64,000 nt of DNA from Alectoria sarmentosa (Eukaryota; Ascomycota; Lecanoromycetes; Lecanorales; Parmeliaceae): the NCBI GenBank assembly GCA_009733775.1, contig WOGZ01000074.1, positions 1 through 64,000 of the forward strand. The letters are read 5' to 3'. The position numbers were made by a program, and so were the translations under genes. Positions 25,850-37,559 of this stretch are shown here, piece after piece; position 1 is the stretch's first letter; every line of letters starts with the position of its first letter. The notes below the pieces were generated by a model. The model made no database searches. It was not told the DNA's origin and saw only the letters and a list, made by a program, of their open reading frames with translations.

Positions 25850-26520
25850 TCTTTTATTCGAGAAGGATAACGTTTAAATAATTCAAAAATATCTTTTTTA
25901 AATTAATAATAATTCTCAATTTTTTTAACAATTGAAAAAATTTGCGAAAATGTTTAATATGCAATTCGAAATTTTTTAAAAATATTATCAAATCGTCGAC
26001 GTAAGTTTTGACGAAATTTTTGAAAAATCTCAATTCTTTATTTATGATACGTTACACGTATAATAACGAGTTTTTAAAACTCATTATAACGATCTTAAAA
26101 TATTCGAATCTTCGATAAAAAACGATCGTTTATTTATGTTAATTCTTAAATTAAACGTCAAATTGAAAAAAAAAAAACAAATCATCGAAAATATTGATAC
26201 ATTTTATATTTTGTAACAAATTAATCACATCGCCTTATAAAAATAATGAATAAAAATCCGTGATGATGATTCGATTAAATTCACGAATATTTATAATTAC
26301 TCTTAATTTTCTTTTTGACATCTTTTTCGATTCTTCGAATATCGTTTTTTAAATCATAAACACAAATCAAAAAAAAAGAGTAAGTTTCGTTATTCATTTC
26401 ATTTTATTTTGCGCATATAATTTATCAAATTTTTTATTAATTGTTTTTTTGTTTATCGCGTTTAGCAAATAGATTTTTTTAAACGAATTTGAAAATCGAC
26501 GTGAAATTTTAATTGATGTT
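25850..26520 (-). pseudogene. Reverse transcriptase of gypsy element F
   Basis: Reading leftward: KFDKLYAQNKM (about 26405-26440; family KVY-L---D---VD-TFDKLH-QGR) opens the domain, and the catalytic block FVKTYVDDLIIF sits at about 25980-26015 with YVDD codons at 25992-26003 intact. It is followed by HIKHFRKFFQLLKKLRI, the usual HL-HL--VF--L segment. The core fingers are interrupted by stops and frame slips. The intact YVDD is encoded by bases that all lie in CpG pairs. Confidence 0.8.
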
Positions 26521-26577
26521 CAAATTGATTTTTATAAGATCATTTCTTAAGACGTTTATAATCTCATTAATGTTTTT

Positions 26578-26859
26578 TTAAATATCGACGTATTCGATTA
26601 TTAAGGTTTTTAAATTGACAATTTGTTTCTCGATGTCACACATTAAAATATTATTATTCATTTTGATATCAAAATTATTTTTTGACGCGTTAATTCTTAA
26701 TTTTTGGTTTTTTATCGTTAAATTATAATCATTTAAATGAGCAGCGAGACATAAATCGACGTTATATTTAATAATAATGTTTAAATTAAAATATCGAAAT
26801 ATGATTTTAATAATATCAATATCGTTTTTGATGTAAATAAAAAAAAAATTGACGTTCAT
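26578..26859 (-). pseudogene. Protease-to-reverse-transcriptase linker of gypsy element F
   Basis: A 93-codon stop-free stretch, ending IEKQIVNLKTLIIEYVDI, precedes the reverse transcriptase in the same strand and order. Fungal gypsy polyproteins have a comparable segment (an acidic stretch ending near EYPDIW) upstream of the reverse transcriptase. No catalytic motif is expected here. Confidence 0.55.
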
Positions 26860-27063
26860 TATATGAATATAAGTTTTCGCATAATTAAATTCGAATAAAT
26901 AATCTTTATTTAATAAGAGCGCTGAGATACATAATTCGATAAATATTTTTGTTATTAATTTAAAAAAAATCGCAATTTTTTTTTAATTGCGTATTATTCA
27001 TTGTACGTTAACGTTATCTTTAATCTTAATTTGAATATTTATTATTAAATTATTATAATTTTT

Positions 27064-27119
27064 GATTAATAATTTTTGATTAATAATTTTTGATTAATAA
27101 TTTTTGATTAATAATTTTT
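27064..27119. repeat. Tandem repeat, 14-bp unit x4
   Basis: Unit GATTAATAATTTTT in four perfect head-to-tail copies without spacers. The unit is not a multiple of three, so each copy shifts the frame. It sits between protease and reverse transcriptase of F. Confidence 0.85.
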
Positions 27120-27231
27120 TCTCGTTAACATCAATGTTTATATATTTTGAATTTAAAATATTCGTTTTCAAAAGCATTTTTATTTTAAGATCATCAACAA
27201 TATATATTTCTTTATATATATGAATTATTAA

Positions 27232-27453
27232 TTATTGATTATTGAATGTGTTAAGAATATATAAATCGAGAAGATAATAATCATTGATTATGTGTTTAAA
27301 AATGTTGATTTCTTTAATGTTGATACTCATTTTAATTCTTTTGATTAAAACATTTGACAAATTTTTTTTTAAAAATTTCTTATCAATTAACGACATAATG
27401 TATTTTAAATTCACGCATATGATGATTTTAACTCCTCGTAAAGCAAAAAACAT
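27232..27453 (-). pseudogene. Aspartic protease (retropepsin) of gypsy element F
   Basis: A 73-codon open stretch contains YIMSLIDKKFLKKNLSNV and IKHIINDYYLLDLYI. This is the pattern of fungal gypsy proteases, in which a DTG active site is followed by CSMSLIDR-FL and later by a hydrophobic DLY-PG strand. The active-site triplet itself is degraded (NLK where DTG is expected). The enzyme would cut the Gag-Pol polyprotein. It sits between the C-X2-C finger and the reverse transcriptase. Confidence 0.65.
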
Positions 27454-27689
27454 TATTAAAATAACGAAATGTCATTTTTTGAAAACGAGTTTTATATTTG
27501 ATATCTTTTTTAATATTAATTCAATAATAAAACATTCGAAATTTATGAAATATATCGTTTCTTCAATCTCCTTCTGCTCATTATTAACAATTTCATTATT
27601 ATTAATAAAAATTATTATAATCTTTATAATGAGAATGATAAATGCGATTTTTATATTGAAGATAATTTTATTAATATCCTTAATTTTAT

Positions 27690-27759
27690 CCTTATAAATT
27701 TTGAAATAAATATATAATTTGTTTCTCGAAGGAAAACCTTCTTTGCATTTTCGACATAT
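27690..27759 (-). pseudogene. C-X2-C finger near the Gag-Pol junction of F
   Basis: The minus strand encodes ICRKCKEGFPSRNKLYIYF. Both cysteines survive, and the two Tyr codons (TAT) stand where His (CAT) would complete a C2H2-like finger. It lies about 240 bp upstream of the protease. A nucleic-acid-binding role in the polyprotein is inferred from position. Confidence 0.55.
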
Positions 27760-30700
27760 TTTAAATTTTATTAATCATAATTTTATAAAATATGAATTAA
27801 AATAATTCGTCGACGCATAATAAGCGTTAACATCGATATTGACATTTTCTTTATCGTTTTCAAATTGATTTATAAATATTAATGATTCATTATAAACATT
27901 AACATAATACTCGAAATTATTTAAAACAAAATCGAATTTTTCATCTTGAAATTTATTAAATTAATATATTTCATAATCGTTTTTTAAATATGAATCTTAA
28001 GAATTTTCATGATAAACGATCGTCGATTAAAAAAAAGCATAATTAACATTTTATTGATATCGTTATTTCGAATTATTATCAAACTGAAGATTTTTCCTTT
28101 CTCGAAAAAAAAAATTATGATTTTCTCGATAATTCGAATCGTTTCGATAATTCGAATTGTTTTGATAATTCGAATTATCTCGATAATTCGAATTGTTTTG
28201 ATAATTCGAATTGTCTTTATTATTATTTGATTAACAAAAAAAATAATTAAATTGTTAAAAAATCTTCGTCGATTGAGTAATATCGATTATTAAAATCGTA
28301 ATTATTAATAATTTATTTTGAAAAGTGATGATTTGCAATTAATTTTGAGATTTCTTTTGTAAAGGAGAAAATGAATATTTTTTTTGATTAACATATTTAT
28401 TTTGATATAATTAATATGTTTTTTAATGATTATTATATTGATAATATAATCGATTAAATTATTGAAATTGATATTGTGAACGATTAATTTCATTTTGATA
28501 AAAAAAAGATTTATTAACATTGAGATTTTGTTATCGAGACTTATCATATTAATTTTGATTTTGTTATTTGAATTATATATTATCGATTTATTTCGAACAA
28601 TTAATTCGCCGACGTTTATTTATTGTCTTTTATAAATTTCTTTTTATTTTTAATTTTTTTATAAACGTTTATATCGTTATAATAAACGTCGATATTAACA
28701 TTATCGATCAAATTTCGACGTTAAGATTTTGTTATGTTCACATTAAATGAGCGTGATGATTATTTACGTTTAATGTCGTGATGTATAATTAAACGTTTTA
28801 TAAATATTTTTAAAAGTCGCGTTCTTTGATAACGTTTTTAAAAAAATATTTCTCGATATGCAATTTATTTATTGTTTTGATTATATTCATTTTAAATTAT
28901 AATGTTAATTAATCGATAAAATCGATTAATGTTATACTTTTAAAGGCTCTCCGTTTAAAATCATCGATTTTTTCAAAATATTAATTTAATGTTGAGTCTC
29001 GAAAGCAGAAAAAAGATTTTCTTTAATAATAATCTCGTTGATAAATAAAACATAATTATGAACACGTTTATTGAAAATGTAAATCTTTTTAAAAATGATT
29101 TTTTTATGATTATGAATTATATGTTTAAAATTATATGACTTTGAAGCGTTAGAATAAAAAAATTTAAAATCCTAAATATTGAATCGTAATTGATTATTAT
29201 TATCGATAATATTAATGACATTATTAAACGATTTTAAGTCGTCAAGTTTATTTTATTTTTCGCGTTTTTTCGACGGATTTTGTAATTAAATCGATGTAAA
29301 TGCGATTTTAAGCTCGTCTCTGATGAGAATATGAAAAATTTCATTAAATTAAAAATGTGTTTGATCATTCATAAATGTCGATTTCGATATTATCGAATTA
29401 TTATTTATAAATAAAAACGAATTGATAATAATCGTATTAAATTTTATAGAAATTAATCCTTTCGTTAACTTTTGTGTTAATTAATCTTTTTTAAAAATCT
29501 TTAACGAACGTCGAGATGATTTTTGACGTGAAAAAAGCGAGCGAGACGATTAATATTCTTTAAATGTAAATTAAAGAATTCTTTAATTATCTTTTGAAAA
29601 AGATTATAATTTAATAAATGAATAAAATAAAGAATTATTTTGAAAATAAATGAGAATGAACGATTTTCTTAATATCAATAACGAATTAAATAACGATTTC
29701 GTGAAATTAATAAAATCGTTTTCAACGAGAGAAAAATTGTTAATAAGTGATATCGATTTCGATGTGATAATAAATTAAAAAGAGTTTAATTTGTCAACGT
29801 TTTGGGTATTATCAACGTTTTAAATAACGTTATTTGATATGTTTATCGATTGCTCGATTGTCGATTTGATATCGTCGTTTTTCGATAATTTTTTTAAAAT
29901 AATGAATTATTTTTCTTTTGAGATCGATAAAAAAAATGAATAAAGTTTCTTTTTCGAATTGCTTTTTTATTTCAAATTGCTTTTCTATTTCGAATAATTG
30001 TTTTGTTTCGATTTTAAAAATGACTTAAAATGTCGAATTACGTTTTCGATGTTTTTATTAAATTTTTTGATGAAAACTTTCAAAAAAAGTTTATTTATCA
30101 TTCAATTCGATGATCACGTAAGTGTTTAAACAGATTTCGATCGTGAATGAGCCCGAATTCCTTTTATTAAAATGTCTTTTTATTGTTTAAACTCAATCGA
30201 GCGTTGAGTATATCTTATAATGAAATTAATAACAAATCGAGTTTTTTTTTCAATAAAAGCAACTAATGATAACTCAGATTTGATAAAGTTTTGAAATTAA
30301 TAAGTTATAATAAAAGTGTTTTTTGCAACGTTAGATTCGAGAATAGACTTCAATTTGATAATGCTTTTTCATAAACAATTGAATAATAAACGTCGATTGA
30401 AAATCTACGACAAATATATGAAAAGAGAATGTTTTTTTTAAATTATAAAGAGAAAATAATAAAAAGAGTGAGTTTGATAAGATTTCAATTATCGATTTTC
30501 TTCATCAAATGATATTTGTCTTTTAACAAAAAAATACGCTTATCGATTTAAAAAAAGATCGTTAAAAAAAATCAACAATTGATTAAGAAAAGATAAATGA
30601 TCAGAAAAAAACGATCTCAGCAATGCTAAAACTCGATCATTTGATAAAAATTTATAATGAATTATTTGATATGATAAATAAATTAAGTTGATCGATAGAT

Positions 30701-30817
30701 GATAAATCGTCGATTTAAATAATGCAATATACCTGAATGATGAAGGATTTGATATCGTATAATTGTTGTTAATAAAAAAACTTGATCAGATAATTATATG
30801 TCGATGTTACTATCAAA
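27760..30817 (-). pseudogene. gag region and leader of gypsy element F
   Basis: This is the 5' part of F on the minus strand. Open fragments such as 28305-28547 (80 codons, Lys/Ile/Asn rich) and the Asn/Ser/Tyr hexapeptide repeat (28128-28217) suit a Gag C-terminal region. I cannot place the start codon or a capsid domain. About 28800-30800 shows no recognisable domain and includes the leader next to the 5' LTR. Confidence 0.5.
28128..28217 (-). repeat. Tandem repeat, 18-bp unit x5, coding for NNSNYQ-type hexapeptides
   Basis: Unit GATAATTCGAATTGTTTT on the plus strand, five contiguous copies with C/T and G/A changes. On the minus (coding) strand it reads as repeated (N/D)NSNY(Q/R). The in-frame unit length fits a coding repeat in Gag. 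Confidence 0.85.
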
Positions 30818-31079
30818 TGTTGAAAATACGATTGATTAATTATGAGATACTTGTCAAGTTTATGATAAGCGATATATTTATGATTGACCACATAATGATG
30901 TCGATAATGTGATACATCAAAAAGATCATATTTTGAGTAATTATAAATTGATCGATTCTTCTATAAGAATTGGTTATTTATCTATCAACTTTTTATTAAG
31001 TCATAAACTTGACAAGGTATCGTTTGTTAAACAGATATAATAAACTTGACAACATAACAACATGACGATTCTCTTGACA
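30818..31079 (-). repeat. 5' LTR of F (262 bp)
   Basis: It runs on the plus strand from TGTTGAAAATACG to CTCTTGACA. It is the less mutated of the two F LTRs and contains GACAAGGTATCG. Downstream on the minus strand the primer site region begins TTTGATAGTAACATCGA, which I cannot assign to a tRNA. Confidence 0.85.
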
Positions 31080-31920
31080 CGACGAATCTCGAATAAAATT
31101 CGCCTTTTCAACTCATTATTTTTTCTTTTTCATTATCTTTTTCGAAGATGTTAACGTGATAACACGCATTTTTTTTATCGAATCGACGAATAATAAGAGC
31201 GAAATGTTAAAGACATTCGAAATACGCGAATAAACAATTTGCTTATTCAAAATGTTGATTGTCATAACATTAAATGAAATCTCGAATATTAAAAATAAAC
31301 AATTTTAAATTCAATAATAATCGTTCATTTCTCTTTTTTTTCGATATTTAAAATAAAATTATAAAAGATTTTCATTTCTCTTATAAACGTTTTATTTAAT
31401 TCGTTTTCTTTTTTTTTATTTCATCGTTTTAACGACTTTTTTAATTATTTTTATTATTATTTTTTTCTCTTTTCTTTATTTTATATTTTTCAAATTAATC
31501 GATCATTTTTTCAATTTAATTAAATCAAAAAAGTTTATACGTTTCGATTTTTTTAATAACGACTTTAACGATTTCAATCGATTTTTTTTAAAAACATTTT
31601 CAACAATAATATTCGTTTTCAAATTCGAAAAGACTTTATCATCTACATTTGTGTTATTCTCAAATTCATTTAAAAACAAATCTTATTTCAACGTACTTTT
31701 ATCCTTTTTACTCGATTTTGATTAATTTTCGATAAATCGTTTATTAACAATATTAAATTAAACGATAAAAAACTCTCGCATTTCATTTTCAAAAAATTCA
31801 AACATAATTATTCGTAAAATAACGTTAATAATCGATAATATAAATGTTATATCTTATCATAAAATGATTTAAGTTTTATAAAATATATTTTCTATCAAAA
31901 TTCTTAATCTTAAATCTTAT
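31080..31920 (-). mobile_element. Probable right-hand (5') piece of the LINE relic
   Basis: Base composition (T-rich, CpG-preserving) matches 14890-19994 and changes abruptly near 31920. F sits exactly between the two stretches. No domain could be read, so this is inference from composition and position. Confidence 0.35.
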
Positions 31921-33780
31921 TTTAAAGGGGTCAGGCGTTCGCAAGATGAAGGATTCACGATTCATATAAGGAAGATTATTCGAGAATCTTCGTTCGCAAA
32001 TTGTTTTGTACCTATCAGCTCCTAAAAATGGCTTTAAACGTGTTTTGATAACGCATTTTATCAGATAACGTATGCAGAAAAATATGACATCAATAAAACG
32101 TCAATTCGAATACATTATTGAAGTGATATTTTAAAGAATACATTGTGAAATGTCGTTGTGTTTTTTTTATATGTATTTTTAATAACGTGTGGCGCAAAAT
32201 GAAGATTTTATAATACGTTAAATGAGGTTTAACGAAGCGATGTTTATAACGAAAGATATTATGTTTGAATTTAAAAAATAATCGATAAAAAATTATGTTG
32301 AATATAGTTTATTATGTAAGGCAATCAATCGCCCTTAAAATGATTATCTTAATTATTTATTTGTTTTATCTATCGTATCTCTTTACAAAGATAAAGATAC
32401 TTATAAAAAAAATCGTTACGTATACATTATTAGATAAACCATTATACGTGTCGAAAAAAGAAAAAAAAAAAACTCTGGTTTCATTGGAATTTGAACTCAG
32501 GTTTTTAATAATATTGATTTCATTTTTCAAAAGACGTTATTTTTGAAGAATGAAAATAAATCTAAAATTATCACGCTTTGTTATTGAGTTATAAAATCGA
32601 TAAATAAAAATATTAATCTTATTTAAATATATATATCAAAAAACACGAATATAGTTTATAAAAAAAAGGTCTTTATTCGTTCTCGTATTTCATCGAGATT
32701 GTTTTCACAATCGTCGACATTATATATTAATTTTGAAAAATAATTTAAAGAAGCGAATGCGCATTTATTATTTTGCATTATTAATTTTTTTTGCGTTTTT
32801 ATTTTTTTTTGAAAATATATTATTTTATTATTTTATTATTTTTTATCAACGTGTATCATCGATTTTTTAAACGAAAAAATTGAATTTAAATAATAAAAAA
32901 GAATTATAAGAGCAGGGCTTATGCTTTTAATTATAATTTTGATATCATTTAAATTAACTCTTTGATAAAGAGAAGAGCGATATTTGATAATTTGATAATA
33001 ATACATTAAAATCGCTTTTTTGACGTTTGATTTTTTAAAAAAGTTTTATATAAGTATACATTTTTTATAAATAAATAGTTTTTATAAAAATGTTGCATGT
33101 TTCGTATTTTATTGTTAAAAGAGATTATGTGCAATAAAACATTTAAAAAAGCAAAACGCGAAGAAGCAAGCACTTTTTATATATGTAAAAATAATAACAT
33201 TTATTTATAATTGATTTGAAAAATAAATTGAAAGCAATAATCAAAATGAAGAATAATGTTTAAATAGAAATTATGAATGAACGCATATCGTTTGTGCACT
33301 TTTATTATTAATTTTCACATATTTATAAAGAGCGACGTTTTCAAAATACGAACATTTTTAAAAATATTGCAAATGTCGTTTTCAAATATACGATTTTCAA
33401 TGAAGATGTGTCAATCAAAGTTTTCAGCTTTATCATTTTTTATTGCATTTATTTGATATATCTCGAAAGATTCATTTTGAAATGATTCGTTAATTATTTA
33501 ATGTAAATAATCGATATGCGATGATAACAATGCTTTTATCTCGTCAGATGTTAATTAATAATATATAAAGAAACAATTTGTAAAAACAAAAGCGATGAAA
33601 AAGGTTGATTTTTTATAATATAATAAAGCTTTTTTGATTCTTATTTAAAGCATCTTATGAACCTGTTTCGTTAAATGAATATCGTCAAAACAAATTCGCT
33701 TTTAAATCATTTTATCGTATATTATAAGAATCGTTTGCTTCGCAAAATAAATGTTATATATCATAAATTTCGTAATGCAA
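31920..33780. other. A+T-rich DNA without recognised gene
   Basis: The CpG-only pattern weakens here and ordinary TG/CA pairs are common (for example 31925-32110), suggesting DNA that was not repeat-mutated. It contains a GAAGATT/AATCTTC stem near 31969-31989 and a tRNA-like fragment (separate entry). The open frame at 32295-32546 (83 codons) shows no recognisable domain and overlaps that fragment. Confidence 0.5.
32473..32502 (-). other. tRNA-like 3' fragment (B-box-like) with a T-rich run after it
   Basis: On the minus strand GAGTTCAAATTCC resembles a pol III B box / T-arm (consensus GGTTCRANNCC). It is followed by AATGAAACCAGAG and then a T-rich run (32454-32472). No convincing D arm or anticodon arm lies upstream, so at most this is a tRNA or SINE remnant. 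Confidence 0.22.
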
Positions 33781-33785
33781 CATCT

Positions 33786-33920
33786 TGTTGAAAGTAGGTG
33801 GAACACTTGGTTGATTGAGTAGTCTGCAACAGAGCATCTAGATACAAAATGTGCCAAGCCTCGGCAAACCTTCCTTGCCTCGGCAAACCTTCCATGTTTG
33901 ATAGCTGACACATTTCAACA
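33786..33920 (-). repeat. Solo LTR of family E, 135 bp, nearly unmutated
   Basis: The ends are TGTTGAAA and TTTCAACA (a perfect 8-bp inverted repeat), and the body matches the E LTRs on the minus strand. It keeps C and G where those copies have T or A (GCCGAGGCAAGG, CTTGGCACA). Perfect 5-bp TSDs CATCT flank it (33781-33785 and 33921-33925). No internal element sequence adjoins it, so it is the product of LTR-LTR recombination. The open frames across it are accidental. Confidence 0.92.
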
Positions 33921-33925
33921 CATCT

Positions 33926-36130
33926 CCGTTTCGACGCAAAATGATTCAATAAGTTTTCATTCAATAATAAAATAAAATGTAATAAAATATAATGCTCTCG
34001 TAAAATTGTAATAATAAATGAAATAACGTTATATAAATGTTGAAAAAAATAAATATGATAACTTTTGAAATGATAAGAAGATCTCAACATAAGTAATCAC
34101 GCAAATAATTATATTCATTTTGAAAATAAAGTTCTCAAAAAGATATAATTAATATCACGATTTGGTTTCAACGAATTAATAAATCTTTATCGATAACGAC
34201 GTTTTTTCGATTCGACACGCATGAAGTTTTTCGTTTTTATATAATATTTATCGAATTTTATTATAACGAAAATTTATATTAAAAGCGAATTGCGATTATG
34301 TAAAGAGTTATATAGCGTTTACGAATTCATTTTTCAATTTAAATATAATTTGATTTTGATAATAAAATTAATTTATATATTTAAAAATTCATTAATAAAT
34401 GATTCGTAATAGAGTTATAATGAAAAAGTAAAGAATAATAATGAAATGATTTGCTTTTAAAATAAAAATGAATTGTTGATTTTTTATTAAATTCGATGAT
34501 ATTAATGCATTCGTTGACGAAGTTAAATATTTAATTGAATGCATTAAGAGAATATTTTGATATAAAGAATTTTATAAGCGACGTATATTTAATAATGCTT
34601 TTAATAATATCGCTTTTATTATTTTTGATATAATCATAAATCTTTGATTATGAATTATTAATATTAATATCAAAAAAAGCGAAAAGCATAAAATTATATT
34701 TTCATGTTTTAAATCGAGCGAATTTTTTAATTATTTTCATTTTAATTGATTTTGTTATTGTTTTTATTTTATTTTTAATTTTATCTTATAATCGCATTTT
34801 TTTATATAAATTTAATGATTGTTATATAAAACATTATTTTGAATTTAATTAAATATATAAGATGATAATATATTTTAAATTTATCGAAGTTCGCGCGTGT
34901 ATTTGCGAAGACGTTATTATTTTTTAATTATTTTTTGAAAGAATCTTTCGTAATATTATTTTTGATAGATTTGAAAAGAGACGCAGCATGTTATGTTTTA
35001 TTATTATTTTTCAACAAAGCGACTTTTTTTTCAAACTTTTGAAATTTTTCATTATCGACGTTATTGAATAATGTGTTACGATTTTATATATATAGATTAG
35101 TTTTTTTTAATTAATAAATAACGTTGAGCACATATAATCGAATTACGAAACGTAAATTCAAAATCATTATCTTTATTTTTTTCGTTAGAATTATCGCGAA
35201 TTAATGAAATAATGCGATGATTTTTTTGTGATATTGAGCGTTTAATAACGTTTTTTGTAATTTAAATGCGCAATTTTTTTGCATTAATTTTACGCGTGTT
35301 CTCATTATTTTTTTTATTAAATATCGATTTAATTATCGCGAGATTAAGAGGGAATTGAGATTGCGAATTTTTGAGTGTATTATTTGTTTTTGCAAACATA
35401 ATGTGATAAGAATTATGCAATGAATTTATGTATTTGATTTCATACGTAAATGAATGATTTTGTTTTATTTAAAAAATGAAAATGATAAATGAATTTGAGA
35501 CGGAAAAGTTCGAGAAAATGTTTTTTTTCGCTGAAGTTTGACAACTTTAATTTCATTAATAAAATAATTGTTTTTTTTTAAAATCAAACATCGTTAGAAT
35601 TATTAAGCATATCGTAATTATATCGTAAATATTATCGTTATAAAGCATATAAATCAATCCTCTGATTTAATTTGTCTACGATTTTCACATAAATCATTTA
35701 TTATCGTTTATTAATTTTTTAACGTATCTTAAAACGTTTAACATCTCTTTATTAATGTTATTATTTTTTAACATTCATAACACATCGAAAGAAAATAAGA
35801 TTTGATACGTTTAAAATATAAAGAAATGCGTACGTTGATAATTTACGCATAATAATTCGAGAATTTTTTTTTCAAATATGATGTTAGAAATTTAAATCAT
35901 TTTATCATTTATAATTTTAAATTAATTATTAAAAGAGATTTTAAACATATAAAATACGATTAATATATGTTATTAATTAATGCGATAATTTTAAAATGAA
36001 TCAGATAACATAAATTATCACATTTATAAAATGAAATATGAATATGTTTGAATTTTGAAAATTAAAATATGTGAATGCGCTTTTTTCGTTTTTTTCAATT
36101 GTATAATATTAATGATAATGATAAAATTAT
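33926..36130. other. A+T-rich DNA without recognised gene
   Basis: There are no LTRs, no domain in any frame and no tandem array. Non-CpG C and G are more frequent than inside the elements. The right boundary is the TSD of element G. Confidence 0.5.
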
Positions 36131-36135
36131 GTTAA

Positions 36136-36335
36136 TGATATGAAAGTACGGTCTGAAACCTGATGGGTGGAAGATTGATTGATTCCTCTCTCACGAAAAT
36201 AATTATTTATATAAACTTGTCAAGTCATAAGCTTGACGAGGTATCTTTATGATAGGGGCAATTATTAGGCGAGATAAGTATCTCGATAAGGTAAGTGCTT
36301 TTTGATAAAGCTTACTGATCGTCGATCTTATATCA
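36136..36335 (-). repeat. 3' LTR of G (200 bp)
   Basis: It has terminal inverted repeats TGATATGAAA / CTTATATCA (10 bp, one mismatch). It matches 50754-50953 at full length and retains more G/C in its outer half, while the other copy retains more in its inner half. Confidence 0.88.
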
Positions 36336-36960
36336 AATGTTAATAAAAGAATAAAAAGGCAGCGTTCTCGTTATCGTGGGATATAAGCAAATCCTTTTTA
36401 GCAATAAATATATGTAATCAAGGAATTCGTTTCCACGTTCTTACATTGTCATTTTTACACGAAACTACTTTCGTACACAAACATCCTTTATCGTCTTCGG
36501 CATAATTCTTAACTTTGAATTTTCTTACATATTTATCGGTCGTGATATAATCGATAAACAAGTTCCTCGATCAATAAAATCGTGAAATTATAATTCGAAT
36601 ATTATAATAGGCGGTGGTATAATAACGAATTGACGAAATCCGATTGCTATCTCGGCGAATTCTTTAAAACGTTTCGAAGTAAATTTTGTGATAAGGATGA
36701 CGATTTAAAGATACTCGATTCGTATAACGATTTTTCGAAAAACGCGATTCTCGAGAACGTGAGGACGTAATTCTCGAGAACGCGATTATCGAGAACGCGT
36801 TTGAGGTTTTATAAGGGTTGATTCGATAGATTTTTGAGGTGTTTATGAAAGGGATTTCGTAATCATAATATTGCGACGTTTTTCTTTTATCGACGTAAAT
36901 CTCGAAATGTGCATTCGTTTATAGTCGATGATGAAATTCTTTACGAACTTTAGGTCTTTT
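36336..36960 (-). other. GC-richer 3' region of G with TTCTCGAGAA palindromes
   Basis: This is the last 600 bp before the 3' LTR of G. It is clearly less A+T-rich than the pol remnant. Around 36735-36800 the motif TTCTCGAGAACG occurs twice with a third variant (TTATCGAGAACG). No open frame is recognisable. Confidence 0.55.
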
Positions 36961-37559
36961 AATTTATATTAAACGTTATGTTATTTATTATAATTTAATT
37001 ATTTAACGAGATATTCGAATTTTTTATTAATAATTCTTCTCTCGACGAGTTTCTCGATTTCATAAAAATTCGAAAATCGATTTTCGTTTTTTATTAAAGG
37101 TGGATTCGTGAAACGAAAACGTCGATATGAATCTTCGTTTTTCGAAATCGATTTCAATTATGTTATAAAAATTATCGATTAGATTTTTATAATAAATGAT
37201 AAATCGAATTTATAAATAAGGTTATCGATTTTGCTTAATATTAAAAAGAAATTAACACATTATTAATAAAGTTTTCGATTTTTTTTTTTAAGAATTTTAT
37301 ATTTATGATGAAAGCGAAGATAAATTTTATTATCTTTTTTGAAATTTAATAAAATATGCTTATCGTTATAGCGAGTCTTAATTATAACGTTCGCGAATGT
37401 TATAATTTCATTCATTGCTTTTCATTTGATTAATCGCAACTTCTCGAAATTTTATAAAAATAAATTTTCAAAAAGATTGACGTTATCGTTTATTCGAAAT
37501 TCATAAATTAGTTTGTTGAGAGCGAATTCGATAATAAAGTTGATTGAGTTATTAAAAAT

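Larger units (their letters stand above)
20000..31079 (-). mobile_element. Ty3/gypsy-type LTR retrotransposon F, minus strand, about 11.1 kb
   Basis: Direct LTRs lie at 20000-20257 and 30818-31079. Reading from the right (5') end: gag with an Asn/Ser/Tyr repeat, a C-X2-C finger, protease, reverse transcriptase with an intact YVDD, an integrase C-terminal region, then an extra stop-poor frame before the 3' LTR. Reverse transcriptase before integrase identifies gypsy order. ACGAA stands directly outside the low end (19995-19999) and two bases outside the high end (31082-31086), a possible TSD that is not clean. At 11 kb it is long for a fungal gypsy element. It interrupts the LINE relic. Confidence 0.82.

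Noticed and set aside
27284..27697. 137-codon plus-strand open frame, one of the longest in the window
   Set aside because: It is antisense to the protease of gypsy element F and consists of Ile/Leu/Phe/Ser runs expected from A+T-rich complement; the minus strand carries the recognisable protease.
27064..28217. CRISPR-like direct repeats
   Set aside because: The 14-bp and 18-bp units are contiguous with no spacers and belong to a gypsy element; nothing else suggests a prokaryote.
33786..33920. MITE (non-autonomous DNA transposon) because of the 8-bp terminal inverted repeats and internal TGTGTC/GACACA repeat
   Set aside because: The same 135-bp unit bounds the complete element E at both ends, with 5-bp TSDs, so it is an LTR.
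33702..34090. Two minus-strand frames (69 and 109 codons) with less biased residues
   Set aside because: Both run through the solo LTR and their non-biased residues come from it; similar peptides arise wherever family-E LTR sequence is present, so they are not genes.
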